Origin: Rubrobacter tropicus
Lineage (GTDB): Bacteria; Actinomycetota; Rubrobacteria; Rubrobacterales; Rubrobacteraceae
Direction of reading: 5' to 3'
Assembly (NCBI RefSeq): GCF_011492945.1
Contig: NZ_CP045119.1
Coordinates: forward strand, 992,001 to 1,056,000
Length of the DNA: 64,000 bases
The translations under genes were made by a program, and so were the position numbers. A model generated the notes under the pieces. That model made no database searches and had not been told where the DNA came from. It saw only the letters and a program-made list of their open reading frames with translations. Of the stretch, positions 34,255 through 42,829 are shown in pieces (positions within the stretch are counted from its first letter, which is position 1; every line of letters starts with the position of its first letter).

Positions 34255-36009
34255 CTACCCCCTAACCACCGTCAACGTGACCCTGCTCGGACGCCCGGAG
34301 TCGTGAAAGACGGCCTGGCGCGCGACCTCGGAGCGGTCCGAATGGACGGCGCTCTCGCCCGTGTTGAGGTTCCGCTCCCACCTGGGATGCGAGCTCGACG
34401 TGACCTCTACCCTCAACCTGTGGCCGACCTTGAAGGTGTTGCCGGTCGCCCAGAGGTCCACGCAGTACTCGTAGACCTCGCCCGGCTCGATGGGGGAGGG
34501 AGTGGTCGGGTTGATGACGCCGGGGGCGGGGTAGCTCTCCCTGGCGCTAGCCCGGACGATGCCGTCGCAGAGCCCGATGGCCCGGCCGTCGGGGTACACG
34601 TCCACGAGCCTTGCCACGAAGTCCGTATCCGGCGCCGAGGAGGACGCGAAGAGCGTCGCGTAGACGGGGCCGAGCACGGTGTAGTCTTCCGTGAGCGGCT
34701 CGCTCGTGTAGGTGAGGACGTCGGGGCGTCGTTCTATATCTCTCTGGTCTCGGGCGCCGGGGCGGTGGATGGGGGCCAGCAGGGTCGGGCCGCCGAGGGT
34801 GGGGACCGGGTCTTTCGGGTCGTAGTCGTAGGTGTCCGGCCCTTCGCCGCTACTGCCGGCTTCCCGCGAGAGTTCCCCGCCGCCCCGCAGGTGCCAGTCC
34901 TCGGTGTACGAGCCGGGCGGCGGCCACTCGTCGTAGCCGCGCCAGCGGTTCTCGCCCATCACGAAGATTTGGACGGGCGGCGCGGCTTCGAGGGCGGTTT
35001 CGTCGCCCTTGAGGGTCGCGTCTAACCAGCGGAGGTGCCTGTCGGTCAGGTCGCCGCGGTAGTCCACGAACGCGCCCATCGAGCCGAGGCCGAAGTCCAG
35101 GTCGCCGAAGGTGCTGCCGAAGTCCGCGTGGACCCAGGGCCCGACGAGCAGGCGCGGCGGGCGCATACCGGCCTCGCTCGAGCGGACCTTCATGGCCCCG
35201 TACTGGCGAAGCGTCTCCCCGATAAAGCAGTCGTACCAGCCGCCGATGTGGAAGGTCGGGGCGTCCACGCGGCCGTATTTGTCGTCCATCTTGAGGTAGT
35301 CCCAGCTCGGGTCGTCCACCCCCCGCTCCAGGCCGCCCCGGACGAACGGCACGAGGCCGTCCGGGTTGGGCAACCCGGAGAGCGGCAGCACGTCATGGCC
35401 GCCGCCGGCGAGAATGGCGTCTATGACGCCCACGAGCTCGGGCAGCTTCTCCCCGATCTTCTCCGGTTCCTTGCGGTACTTGCGGAAGAGCCTGTCCGGG
35501 GCGATCGCCGCCTGGGCCCAGTAATGGATGAGCCCGACCTCCTGTACCCCGCCCCTCATCTGCGCCCCGTTGAGGTGGTTCCCCCACGTCACCCCAGGCA
35601 CCATGCTCTTCAATGAAGGCGGCTGCATGACGGCCGCCTGCCACTGGGTCTTCCCGAAGTACGAGAGGCCGAACATCCCAACGCTGCCGTCCGAGCCGGG
35701 TAGCCTTGCCGCCCATTCGACGGTGTCGTACCCGTCCTCGTACTCGTTGACGAAAGGCACGAACTCGCCCCCGGAGGCGTAGCGTCCCCTGACGTCCTGG
35801 ACGACGACAATGTAACCGGCGCCAGCGGCCTTGATCGGGTCGAAATAAGTGGCATCCCGGGGAAGGTCCTTGCCGTAGGGCAACCGGGTCAGCAGGACCG
35901 GGTACTCGCCTTCCCCCGCCGGACGGTAGACGTCTGACATCAGGGTGGTGCCGTCGCGCATCCGCGCCGGCACGTTCTTCTGGACCAGGATCTCCCACGT
36001 CAGCCCCAA
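34255..36009 (-). CDS. CocE/NonD family alpha/beta-hydrolase
   Basis: 584 residues from TTG 36009, six bases after GAGGGAGAG; the frame is open further up but is antisense to a promoter. X-Pro dipeptidyl-peptidase S15 domain: NVPARMRDGTTLMSDVYRP, VVVQDVRGRYASGGEF, nucleophile Ser in MFGLSYFGKTQWQAA, and the catalytic His near GPWVHADFG. The C-terminal jelly-roll holds DTDFVARLVDVYPDGRA. The family hydrolyses esters or amides such as cocaine, cephalosporin esters or acyl peptides. No signal peptide. First gene of a three-gene unit with two SDRs. Confidence 0.88.
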   Translation of the reverse strand: MGLTWEILVQKNVPARMRDGTTLMSDVYRPAGEGEYPVLLTRLPYGKDLPRDATYFDPIKAAGAGYIVVVQDVRGRYASGGEFVPFVNEYEDGYDTVEWAARLPGSDGSVGMFGLSYFGKTQWQAAVMQPPSLKSMVPGVTWGNHLNGAQMRGGVQEVGLIHYWAQAAIAPDRLFRKYRKEPEKIGEKLPELVGVIDAILAGGGHDVLPLSGLPNPDGLVPFVRGGLERGVDDPSWDYLKMDDKYGRVDAPTFHIGGWYDCFIGETLRQYGAMKVRSSEAGMRPPRLLVGPWVHADFGSTFGDLDFGLGSMGAFVDYRGDLTDRHLRWLDATLKGDETALEAAPPVQIFVMGENRWRGYDEWPPPGSYTEDWHLRGGGELSREAGSSGEGPDTYDYDPKDPVPTLGGPTLLAPIHRPGARDQRDIERRPDVLTYTSEPLTEDYTVLGPVYATLFASSSAPDTDFVARLVDVYPDGRAIGLCDGIVRASARESYPAPGVINPTTPSPIEPGEVYEYCVDLWATGNTFKVGHRLRVEVTSSSHPRWERNLNTGESAVHSDRSEVARQAVFHDSGRPSRVTLTVVRG

Positions 36010-36082
36010 GGCGATCTCTCCCTCAATCGTCGATACCCCGCATGAGTCTACCCGAACACCAGCCCCCACTCCCCCGCCATAT

Positions 36083-36111
36083 TTGACCAATCGTTCCAGT
36101 TTGCGTATAGT
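36083..36111 (+). promoter_or_regulatory. Sigma-A promoter for the MFS/TetR unit
   Basis: TTGACC (36083-36088), 17-bp spacer, TATAGT (36106-36111). Transcription would start near 36118 and the TTG start codon is at 36147, after a very purine-rich ribosome site. Confidence 0.7.
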
Positions 36112-36146
36112 GGCGCGACGAGTCGTTCAAGGAGGGGAGGAGGGGT

Positions 36147-37409
36147 TTGGAGGCCAGGTTATCCGGGTGGTGGCGGGCGCCGGCGTTCGTGGTGTTGTGC
36201 GGGTGTTTGATCGCCCTGATCACCTACGGTTTGAGGACGAGCTTCGGTCTCTTTGCCACCCCCATCAGCGAGGGGCGCGGTTGGTCTCCGGAGGTCTTCG
36301 CGCTCGCCATCGCCATACAGAACATCGTCTGGGGCATAGGGCAGCCTTTCGCCGGGGCCATAGCCGACCGTTACGGCTCGGCGAGGATACTCGCCGCGGG
36401 AGGCACGCTCTACGCCGTCGGCGTAGCGCTCATGGCCGTCAGCCCGACGCCCGCCGCATTCCATCTGACGGCTGGCGTTCTCGTCGGGCTCGGGCTCTCC
36501 GGCGGTTCTTTCACCATCGTCATAGCAGCCCTTGGAAGGCTCGTGCCTGAGGAGAAGAGCTCGCAGGCGATGGGCCTCGCGACCGCCGCAGGGTCGCTGG
36601 GGCAGTTCGCTTTCGCCCCCCTGGGCCAGGTGTTCCTCGCCGACTACGGCTGGCAGACCGCCCTCCTGCTGCTCGCGTGCTTCATGGTCGTCGTGCCGGC
36701 GCTGGCGGTGGCGCTCCGGGGTAGGGGAGAGCGTGGGGCGCGGGCTTCCGACGGGCCAGAGTTACCGGCGCGGGACGCGGTGCGGCAGGCGTTCGGGCAC
36801 GGCAGCTACCTGTTGCTGGTCGCCGGGTTCTTCGTTTGCGGGTTTCACGTGGCGTTCATCACCACGCACCTGCCCGCGCATATTTCGAACGTTGCCGGGC
36901 ATTCGCACGGGGGGATGAACACGGCCGGGCCCGCGGTGGCGGCTTGGGCGCTGGCGCTGATAGGGCTGTTCAACGTGGTCGGGTCCTACACTTCCGGGGT
37001 GCTTGGGGGCCGGTACAGCAAGCGGGCTTTGTTGGCCGGGATCTACCTGGCGAGGGCAGGGGTGATCTGGCTCTTCATCACCCTCCCGCCGACGCCCACG
37101 GTCGTGCTCCTCTTCGCCGCCGCGATGGGCGTCTTGTGGCTCTCGACGGTGCCGCTTACCTCCGGGCTCGTGGCCGTGATGTTCGGGACGAGGCATCTTG
37201 GGGCGCTCTTTGGGATCGTCTTTTTGAGCCACCAGGTGGGGGCGTTTTTGGGCGTCTGGCTCGGCGGGGTCGCCTTCGAGAGGACTGGCTCTTTTGACTC
37301 GATCTGGTGGGCCGGCATAGCACTAGCCGTCGTCGCCGCCGCCATCCACTGGCCCATAGTCGAGCGCCGCGCGCCCCCCTTCGCCGTCTCCCCGCAACCG
37401 GAGGGCTGA
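36147..37409 (+). CDS. Major facilitator superfamily transporter
   Basis: 420 residues from TTG 36147 after GGAGGGGAGGAGGGG. Twelve transmembrane helices; an RTSFGLFATPIS segment in helix 1 and GAIADRYGSARI in loop 2-3 fit the oxalate/formate-antiporter or monocarboxylate-like MFS group (OFA/MCT). It is followed three bases on by a TetR gene in the same direction, so the pair is a pump with its own regulator. Substrate unknown. Confidence 0.87.
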   Translation: MEARLSGWWRAPAFVVLCGCLIALITYGLRTSFGLFATPISEGRGWSPEVFALAIAIQNIVWGIGQPFAGAIADRYGSARILAAGGTLYAVGVALMAVSPTPAAFHLTAGVLVGLGLSGGSFTIVIAALGRLVPEEKSSQAMGLATAAGSLGQFAFAPLGQVFLADYGWQTALLLLACFMVVVPALAVALRGRGERGARASDGPELPARDAVRQAFGHGSYLLLVAGFFVCGFHVAFITTHLPAHISNVAGHSHGGMNTAGPAVAAWALALIGLFNVVGSYTSGVLGGRYSKRALLAGIYLARAGVIWLFITLPPTPTVVLLFAAAMGVLWLSTVPLTSGLVAVMFGTRHLGALFGIVFLSHQVGAFLGVWLGGVAFERTGSFDSIWWAGIALAVVAAAIHWPIVERRAPPFAVSPQPEG

Positions 37410-37412
37410 GGC

Positions 37413-37988
37413 GTGCCGAGGACCAAGGAGTTCAGGCCGGATGAGGCCCTGGACGCCGCGATGCACCTGTTCTGGCGCAAGGGGTACGGGGCGACATCCA
37501 TGCGCGACCTGCTCGAAAGCATGAGCATAGGACGCGGCAGCTTCTACGACACCTTCGGGGACAAGCACGCCCTGTTCCTCTCGGCCCTCGACCGCTTCGA
37601 GAACGCGAGGGCTTCGTGGGTGATCGAGACACTCGAGAGCTCCGGCCTGAACGGGATAGAAGAGGTCTTCAGGCGGACGGTAGAAGGTTTGGTCTCGTTC
37701 GAGCCGCGCAGGGGGTGTTTGTTGGCGAACACCGCCGTCGAACTCGCGCCGTACGATCCGGAGGTGGCGGGCAGGATCTCGGCCTACGTCCGGCGCACCG
37801 AAGGGGCGTTCGAAGGCGCCTTGATCCGCGCCAGAGAGGCGGGAGAGATTTCGAAAGAAGATCCGAAGCCCCTTGCCCGTTTCCTCGTAACCAACCTGCA
37901 CGGCCTGCGCGTGTTGGCGAGGGCCGGGGTAGAGCGCCGGACGCTCGAAGACGCGGCCCGCGTCGCTTTGCAGGCATTGAGGTCTTGA
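37413..37988 (+). CDS. TetR/AcrR-family transcriptional regulator
   Basis: 191 residues from GTG 37413. Helix-turn-helix: EALDAAMHLFWRKGYGATSM then LLESMSIGRGSFYDTFGDK. The C-terminal domain carries the RGCLLANTAVELAP motif of the TetR_C_16-like/AcuR group. It is co-transcribed with the MFS pump gene just upstream and probably controls it. Confidence 0.88.
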   Translation: MPRTKEFRPDEALDAAMHLFWRKGYGATSMRDLLESMSIGRGSFYDTFGDKHALFLSALDRFENARASWVIETLESSGLNGIEEVFRRTVEGLVSFEPRRGCLLANTAVELAPYDPEVAGRISAYVRRTEGAFEGALIRAREAGEISKEDPKPLARFLVTNLHGLRVLARAGVERRTLEDAARVALQALRS

Positions 37989-38013
37989 GGGGAGGAAGTC
38001 CCGACCCTCCACC

Positions 38014-38032
38014 CCTGAAAACCTGAAAGCCC
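38014..38032. repeat. Short CCTGANN repeat, single half
   Basis: CCTGAAAACCTGAAAGCCC, 26 bases after the TetR stop codon and before the convergent sulfotransferase-like gene. Only two units. Confidence 0.5.
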
Positions 38033-38047
38033 AAAAACCTTCCTCCA

Positions 38048-38797
38048 CTAACCGCGCCCGTAGCGGGCTCGGCGCAGAAGGTAGGCCAGCGCCGCGACAA
38101 CGCCGGCTACGACGACGACCGGAGTGGCGGCCGAGGCCGCGACGAGCCCGAGGAGCCTCAGGCGCATCTCCCGCGCGTCGTTGAGGTGCGGGAAGGGTTC
38201 GTCCGGTATGTCGAGACCAAAGAAATCGCACAGGGGCGCCCATCCCTCCTTCACGTCGTAGACGAGCAGGCGTTCGGGCGGGACGCTGCGGAGGACCCGT
38301 TCGTTGTGGCGTTGGAACGTTTCGATGGCGTAGGTCTCGTCCTCGAAACGGCCGTCGAAGGTGCCCTTCCAGACGATTTCGTCCGCCAGGCGGGCTATGC
38401 CCGTCACGCCGGGGGCGAAGAGGCCCGCGATGGCGAAGGCCGTCCTGATCGGGGCGGGGCCCGAGGAGATCCTGTGTATCCCGTAGATCGTGGAGAGGAC
38501 GCTCTCGTACCAGCGTCCGGGGTCGCGGACCGTCAGGATCACGGCCGCCCCGGGGAACGCCTCCATTAGCTCCCCGTAGAAAGCGCAGGCGGGCCAATCC
38601 ACCGCGACACCGTAGCCGGAGAAGAACTCCTCCCAGTCGACCGGCTCCCCGCGACCGGCGGCCTCCCAGAATCCGACGTGCTCGGGGTGCTCGAAGACCT
38701 CGGTCATGTGGTAGGCGGAACCGAAACCCAGCGTCTCCAGCGCGGCCTTGAGAGAAGTGGTGCCCGTGCGGCCGAAACCGGCGCCAACGACCTTCAA
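38048..38797 (-). CDS. Sulfotransferase family protein (Sulfotransfer_4 type), copy 2
   Basis: 249 residues. The N-terminus MKVVGAGFGRTGTTSLKAAL is a P-loop-like PAPS 5'-phosphosulfate site; VILTVRDPGRWYESV is the 3'-phosphate-binding segment. A hydrophobic helix near the C-terminus (about 222-243) could anchor it to the membrane. It is a tandem paralogue of the next gene upstream, which it overlaps by four bases. Acceptor substrate unknown; the family also contains proteins with no proven activity. Confidence 0.8.
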   Translation of the reverse strand: MKVVGAGFGRTGTTSLKAALETLGFGSAYHMTEVFEHPEHVGFWEAAGRGEPVDWEEFFSGYGVAVDWPACAFYGELMEAFPGAAVILTVRDPGRWYESVLSTIYGIHRISSGPAPIRTAFAIAGLFAPGVTGIARLADEIVWKGTFDGRFEDETYAIETFQRHNERVLRSVPPERLLVYDVKEGWAPLCDFFGLDIPDEPFPHLNDAREMRLRLLGLVAASAATPVVVVAGVVAALAYLLRRARYGRG

Positions 38798-39543
38798 GCC
38801 CGAGGTTGCCGACTAAGCCGGGAGAAGGTCAGGTACAGGCCTCCGGCCAGCAGCGCCAATACGGCCGGCACCGCGAGGGAGACGGCGCGCACCGCCCGCA
38901 CCCTGCTGCGCATCTCGGCCGTGTCGTTGAGGCGCGGGAAGGGCTTGCCGGGCACTTCGACGCCCAGAAAGTCGCAGAGAGGGTCCCAACCGTCCTTCAC
39001 CTCGTAGACGAGGAGCTTTTCCGGGGACACCCTGCGCCGCACGTCGGCGTTGTGGCGCTCGAAGATAGCCTTGGCGTATTCCCTGTCTTCGAATTTGCCG
39101 TCGAAGGTGTCTTCCCAGATCAACCTGTTGTTCATGCGGCTGACCTTGCCGATGGCGGGCACGAAGAGGCCGACGAGGCGGAAGGTCGGCCGCGAGAGGG
39201 GCGAGATGACGGTGAGCCTGCTCAGCTCGTAGATGGTGTTGCACACGCTCTCGTACCACCGGTCGGGGTCGCGGACGCTGAGGAGCACCTTCGCGTCCGG
39301 GTACCTCTCCATCAACTCCTCGTAGAACGTGCAGGCCGGCCAGTCGACGGCGGCCTCGTAATCCCCCAGGAAACCGTCCCAGTCGACCGGCTCGCCCCGG
39401 CGGGCTGCCTCCCAGGTCTCGGCGTGCTCCGGGTGCTCGAAGAGCTCGGTCATGTGGTAGCAGGGGCCGAACCCGAGTTCCTCCAGGGCCGCCTGCAACG
39501 ATTTCGTTCCCGTCCTGCCGAAGCCGGCCCCTACGACCTTCAA
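38794..39543 (-). CDS. Sulfotransferase family protein (Sulfotransfer_4 type), copy 1
   Basis: 249 residues, the same length as its neighbour and clearly homologous over the whole chain: MKVVGAGFGRTGTKSLQAAL, CYHMTELFEHPEHAE, PVDWDGFLGDYEAAVDWPAC and VLLSVRDPDRWYESV. It also ends in a hydrophobic helix (about 218-238). It would use PAPS made by the sulfate-activation genes near 59-63 kb. Tandem duplication followed by divergence is the simplest origin. It starts 10 bases downstream of the acyl-CoA synthetase. Confidence 0.8.
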   Translation of the reverse strand: MKVVGAGFGRTGTKSLQAALEELGFGPCYHMTELFEHPEHAETWEAARRGEPVDWDGFLGDYEAAVDWPACTFYEELMERYPDAKVLLSVRDPDRWYESVCNTIYELSRLTVISPLSRPTFRLVGLFVPAIGKVSRMNNRLIWEDTFDGKFEDREYAKAIFERHNADVRRRVSPEKLLVYEVKDGWDPLCDFLGVEVPGKPFPRLNDTAEMRSRVRAVRAVSLAVPAVLALLAGGLYLTFSRLSRQPRA

Positions 39544-39552
39544 GAGCTCCCT

Positions 39553-41178
39553 TCAGCCCTTCGAGGGCGCGTAGCCCTCGAACTGCTCGCGCAGCTTGAG
39601 CTTCTGGAACTTGCCCGTGGCCGTCATGGGTATGGACTCGACGAACTCGTAGGCGTCCGGCAGCCAGAACTTCGCGAAGTCCTTTTCGAGGTGGCTCTGG
39701 AGGTCTTCCTCCGTGGCGCTCTCGCCCTCTTTCAGGACTATCGCGGCGAGCGGCCTCTCGTCCCATTTCTCGTGGGGGATCGCTATGACGGCGGCCTGGG
39801 AGACGGCCGGGTGGGCCATCAGGGCGTTCTCGAGCTCGACCGAGCTTATCCACTCGCCGCCGCTCTTTATGAGGTCCTTGGTCCTGTCCGTGATCTTGAT
39901 AAACCCGTAACGGTCTATGGTCACGATGTCCCCGGTCGTGAACCAGCCGTCGTCGGTGAACTTGTCGTCGCCCTCGGGCGCGTTGTAGTACCGCTTCGCC
40001 ACCCAGGGGCCCCGCACCTCGAGCTCGCCCATCGACTCCCCGTCCCACGGCACGAACCCCTCGTCGCCCCTTGCCCTTATCTCCACGAACGGCACGGGAT
40101 TGCCCTGCTTGGCCCTGTACTCCAGCTTCTCGTCTTCCGGCAACTCCTCGACCACCGTCGGCAGGTTCGCGACCGTCCCTATGGGGCTCATCTCCGTCAT
40201 GCCCCAGGCGTGGACGACGTTGACGCCGTGCCGCCTGTCGTAGGCGTCCACGACGCCCTTCGGCACCGCGGACCCCCCTATGACCATGCTCCTGAGCTTT
40301 GTGAGGTCGTACTTGTCCGGCTCCGCGTCGAGCGCCTGCAACACGGCCAGGAAGACGGTCGGGACGCCGGCCGTGAACGTGACCTCTTCCTGATCGAAGT
40401 CCTCCAGCAGGCTCGCGGGGTCGAGGTGGGGGCCGGGCATCATGAGCTTGGCGCCGACGAGCACGGAGGCGAACGGCAGGCCCCAGGCGTTGACGTGGAA
40501 CATCGGGACGACGGGGAGCACGCAGTCCTTCTCGGAGAGGGCGAACGTGTTGCCCATCGCGGCCATCATGGAGTGGAGGACCGTCGAGCGGTGGGAGTAG
40601 AGGGCCCCCTTGGGGCGGCCCGTGGTGCCCGAGGTGTAGCACATCGCGGCGGCCTGCTTCTCGTCGAAGTCGCGGTACTCGAAGTCCGACTCGTCGGCGT
40701 CGGAGAGGAGGTCTTCGTAGGAGATCATGCCCTCAGGGACCTCCCCGCCCTCGGTGACGACGACGGCGTGCTCGACGTTGGTCTTCTCCCTGAACTTCTG
40801 GAAGACGGGCACGAGCGTCTCGTCGACGAGCATCACCCTATCCTCGGCGTGGTTCGCTATGAACGAGAGGTCGTCCTCGTGCAGCCTCGGGTTCAGCGTG
40901 TGGAGCACCGCCCCCGAGCACGGCACCCCGAAGTACGCCTCCAGATGCTGGTAGGTGTTCCATCCCAGGGTGCCCACCCGGTCGCCGTCCTCCAAACCGA
41001 GTTTCTTCAGGGCCACGGCGAGCTTTTTGGACCGGGAGACGAAGTCGGCGAAGGTGTGGCGGTGGAAGGACTTGTCCGGGCGGCGGGTGACTATCTCGCG
41101 GTAGCCGTAGAGTTGTTCCGCGCGGCGCAAGATCGCCGGCAGCGTCAACTGGTAGTCCTGGACGAGCCCCTCAAGCAT
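39553..41178 (-). CDS. Long- or medium-chain acyl-CoA synthetase (AMP-binding enzyme)
   Basis: 541 residues. ANL superfamily motifs: MCYTSGTTGRPKGALYSH (P-loop), AWGMTEMSP, GWFTTGDIVTIDRYGF, and the hinge DRTKDLIKSGGEWISS; the C-terminal catalytic Lys lies in TATGKFQKLKLRE. The start MLEGLVQDYQLTLPAIL is typical of FadD-like fatty-acyl-CoA synthetases. It activates a fatty acid with ATP and CoA. A sigma-A-type promoter stands 79-108 bases upstream. Confidence 0.92.
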   Translation of the reverse strand: MLEGLVQDYQLTLPAILRRAEQLYGYREIVTRRPDKSFHRHTFADFVSRSKKLAVALKKLGLEDGDRVGTLGWNTYQHLEAYFGVPCSGAVLHTLNPRLHEDDLSFIANHAEDRVMLVDETLVPVFQKFREKTNVEHAVVVTEGGEVPEGMISYEDLLSDADESDFEYRDFDEKQAAAMCYTSGTTGRPKGALYSHRSTVLHSMMAAMGNTFALSEKDCVLPVVPMFHVNAWGLPFASVLVGAKLMMPGPHLDPASLLEDFDQEEVTFTAGVPTVFLAVLQALDAEPDKYDLTKLRSMVIGGSAVPKGVVDAYDRRHGVNVVHAWGMTEMSPIGTVANLPTVVEELPEDEKLEYRAKQGNPVPFVEIRARGDEGFVPWDGESMGELEVRGPWVAKRYYNAPEGDDKFTDDGWFTTGDIVTIDRYGFIKITDRTKDLIKSGGEWISSVELENALMAHPAVSQAAVIAIPHEKWDERPLAAIVLKEGESATEEDLQSHLEKDFAKFWLPDAYEFVESIPMTATGKFQKLKLREQFEGYAPSKG

Positions 41179-41256
41179 GGTCTATCCTCCTCTGAAGCGG
41201 TGTCGGACGCCTCGCGCCCGTTGCTCCCTTTCCCATAAAGAGCGTTGTGCCAAACG

Positions 41257-41286
41257 ATGTTAGCAGCCAGAATGAAAAAGGGTCAA
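41257..41286 (-). promoter_or_regulatory. Sigma-A-type promoter for the acyl-CoA synthetase gene
   Basis: Minus strand: TTGACC (41286-41281), 18-bp spacer, TAACAT (41262-41257). The form is the same as that at asnB. Confidence 0.6.
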
Positions 41287-41298
41287 GACGGGAGAAGG

Positions 41299-41496
41299 AT
41301 GCCGGAAGGGACGGAGAGCGGCGGTTTCAAGGTGGTGGGGGTGACCCTCTTCGGACACATAGAGGTCGCCCGCTACCCGACCCTGGAGCAGGCCGAGTGG
41401 CGAGCCAAACAGCTAGCCGCCGAGGCCGAACGCAGCCCCCGTGGCTACGTCCAGTACCTGGTAAAGCCCGTCGAAGCCCGGAAGAGACGAGGTTAG
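41299..41496 (+). CDS. Small hypothetical protein
   Basis: 65 residues from ATG 41299, with GGAGAAGG just before it. The frame is open upstream to 41245, but that part overlaps the promoter of the divergent acyl-CoA synthetase. The sequence has a strand-like GFKVVGVTLFGHIEVARYP, a helix TLEQAEWRAKQLAAEAE and a basic end. It looks like a compact alpha/beta fold; no family recognised. It is the last host gene before the island's left end. Confidence 0.5.
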   Translation: MPEGTESGGFKVVGVTLFGHIEVARYPTLEQAEWRAKQLAAEAERSPRGYVQYLVKPVEARKRRG

Positions 41497-41506
41497 AGGC
41501 TGCTCG

Positions 41507-41562
41507 CTACTTCAAGGGATCGTGGCCCCAGTTCATCAGGGTGAACTTGTCGGTTGCAACGC
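41507..41562. mobile_element. attL of the serine-integrase island (with displaced DUF3140 3' tail)
   Basis: 41507-41539, read on the minus strand, encodes LMNWGHDPLK and a stop, the conserved end of DUF3140 proteins, with no gene body attached. From the AG at 41538-41539 rightward the sequence becomes the island: ggtg, AACTT (41544-41548), seven bases, GCAACGC (41556-41562). Together with the matching half at 51456-51480 these arms form a symmetrical 48-bp attP. The stop codon of the integrase overlaps this site, as is usual for integrase genes next to attP. Confidence 0.78.
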
Positions 41563-42801
41563 GACAGCGCCCAAATCGAGCTCCAGGCGCAGGGTGAGCT
41601 CGCCTTCAGCGTCCACCTCGAAGCGGGCGCCGAGCCGTCTGTACGCGTTCCTTATCTCCTCCGTCGTGGCGCCCTGGGTCAGGTACTCCCACGGCATGAC
41701 GGCATCAGGGTCCTCGGCCCATGTGCTGCGCACCGGGTCGTGGGCCGCCAGCGAGTCGCGGGCCGCCCGCAGCCGCTCGGCCTCCGCTGCCCTGTCCTTG
41801 GAGGCCCCGAGTTCGGCTTCCACGGCCTCCCGCTGCTCGTCAACGTCGGCGAGCATGGCGTCCAGGTCCGCGTCGGGGAGAACGCCGCGGGCGTTCTGGC
41901 GCAGGTAGCCCCGCCGCTCGAGCTCCAGTTCGGACAACTTCTCCGAAAGCGCGGCGCGGCGTTCGAGGTCGCCGCGCGCCCCGGTCCGCTCCTCCCGCCG
42001 GGCCACGGCTTCGTCGTAGAGCCTCAGCAGGCCGTCCCGGCTGGCGTGCGCCTCGAAGGTCGAGGCCGCCAGGTACTCGAGTCCGTGCGCCTCGTGGGAC
42101 CGGCGGTTCGGGCACGGGGGCGCCGTCCCTCGCGTCTTACGCTCCCCATCGCACCGGTAGTAGCGGTGCGTCCTCGTCGGGAAGCGGCGGGCGTAGCTCA
42201 CCATCGCCCGGCCGCAGTCGGCGCAGAACAGGAAACCCCGCGACAGGTGGTACTCGTGGTCGCCGACCTTCGACGGCGCCCTGTTGTCCGCGATGAGGGC
42301 GCGCGCCCGCTCGATCTGCCCGCGGTCCAGGCCCGCGCCGACGAGGGGTACCGGAATCGCGGTCCACTCCGAGCGCGGCGCCTGCTCGACCTTGCGACGC
42401 TTCGAGCGCATCGACTCGTAGGCGCTGCGGGTCCTGCCGTAGTACGCAACCCCGTAGCTCTTCGCGGGGTCGAGGCCGGCCAGCACCTCCTCCGAAAGCA
42501 CGCCCTCTGCCGCCAGCGCCTCGAGCTCGGCCGGGGAGTGGGGGACGTACGTGTCCTCGCGGACCGCGTTCCTGATCGTGTCGCGGGACCACAGCGGCCC
42601 GCCCCTCGGGGCCTTTATGCCGTCCCCCTCTAGGGACATCTGCACGGCCCGGATGGAAGCGCCCGCGTCCAGCATGGCGAAGATCCTGCGCACGACGGCC
42701 ATCTCCGGCTCGCAGACCTCGTAGCCGACCGGTCGGCCTCTTTCGTCCCGGACGTAGGAAAAACCGTAGCGGGGGCGGGGCCGGGCTATGAGAGAATCCA
42801 T
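41536..42801 (-). pseudogene. Large serine recombinase (integrase), N-terminal catalytic domain missing
   Basis: About 421 residues remain. They begin at the recombinase domain (PRYGFSYVRDERGRPVGYEV, RRIFAMLDAGASIRAVQMSL), go on to the zinc ribbon (FLFCADCGRAM, with the second Cys pair at RYYRCDGE...PPCPNRR) and a coiled coil (about 290-370). The resolvase-type catalytic domain with its serine (about 150 residues) should precede the RYGF segment, but upstream sequence switches abruptly to the divergent TIR-like gene. The protein can no longer cut DNA. Its 3' end lies in attL and codes VALQPTSSP from the attP arm. Confidence 0.85.
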
Positions 42802-42829
42802 GCAACACCATCCACTGGGGAGGAGCAGC

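Noticed and set aside
38813-41238. Very long opposite-strand frames (over 600 codons) across the sulfotransferase and acyl-CoA synthetase genes.
   Set aside because: Pure reverse-frame shadows; they lack any motif, and both overlapped genes are full-length family members.
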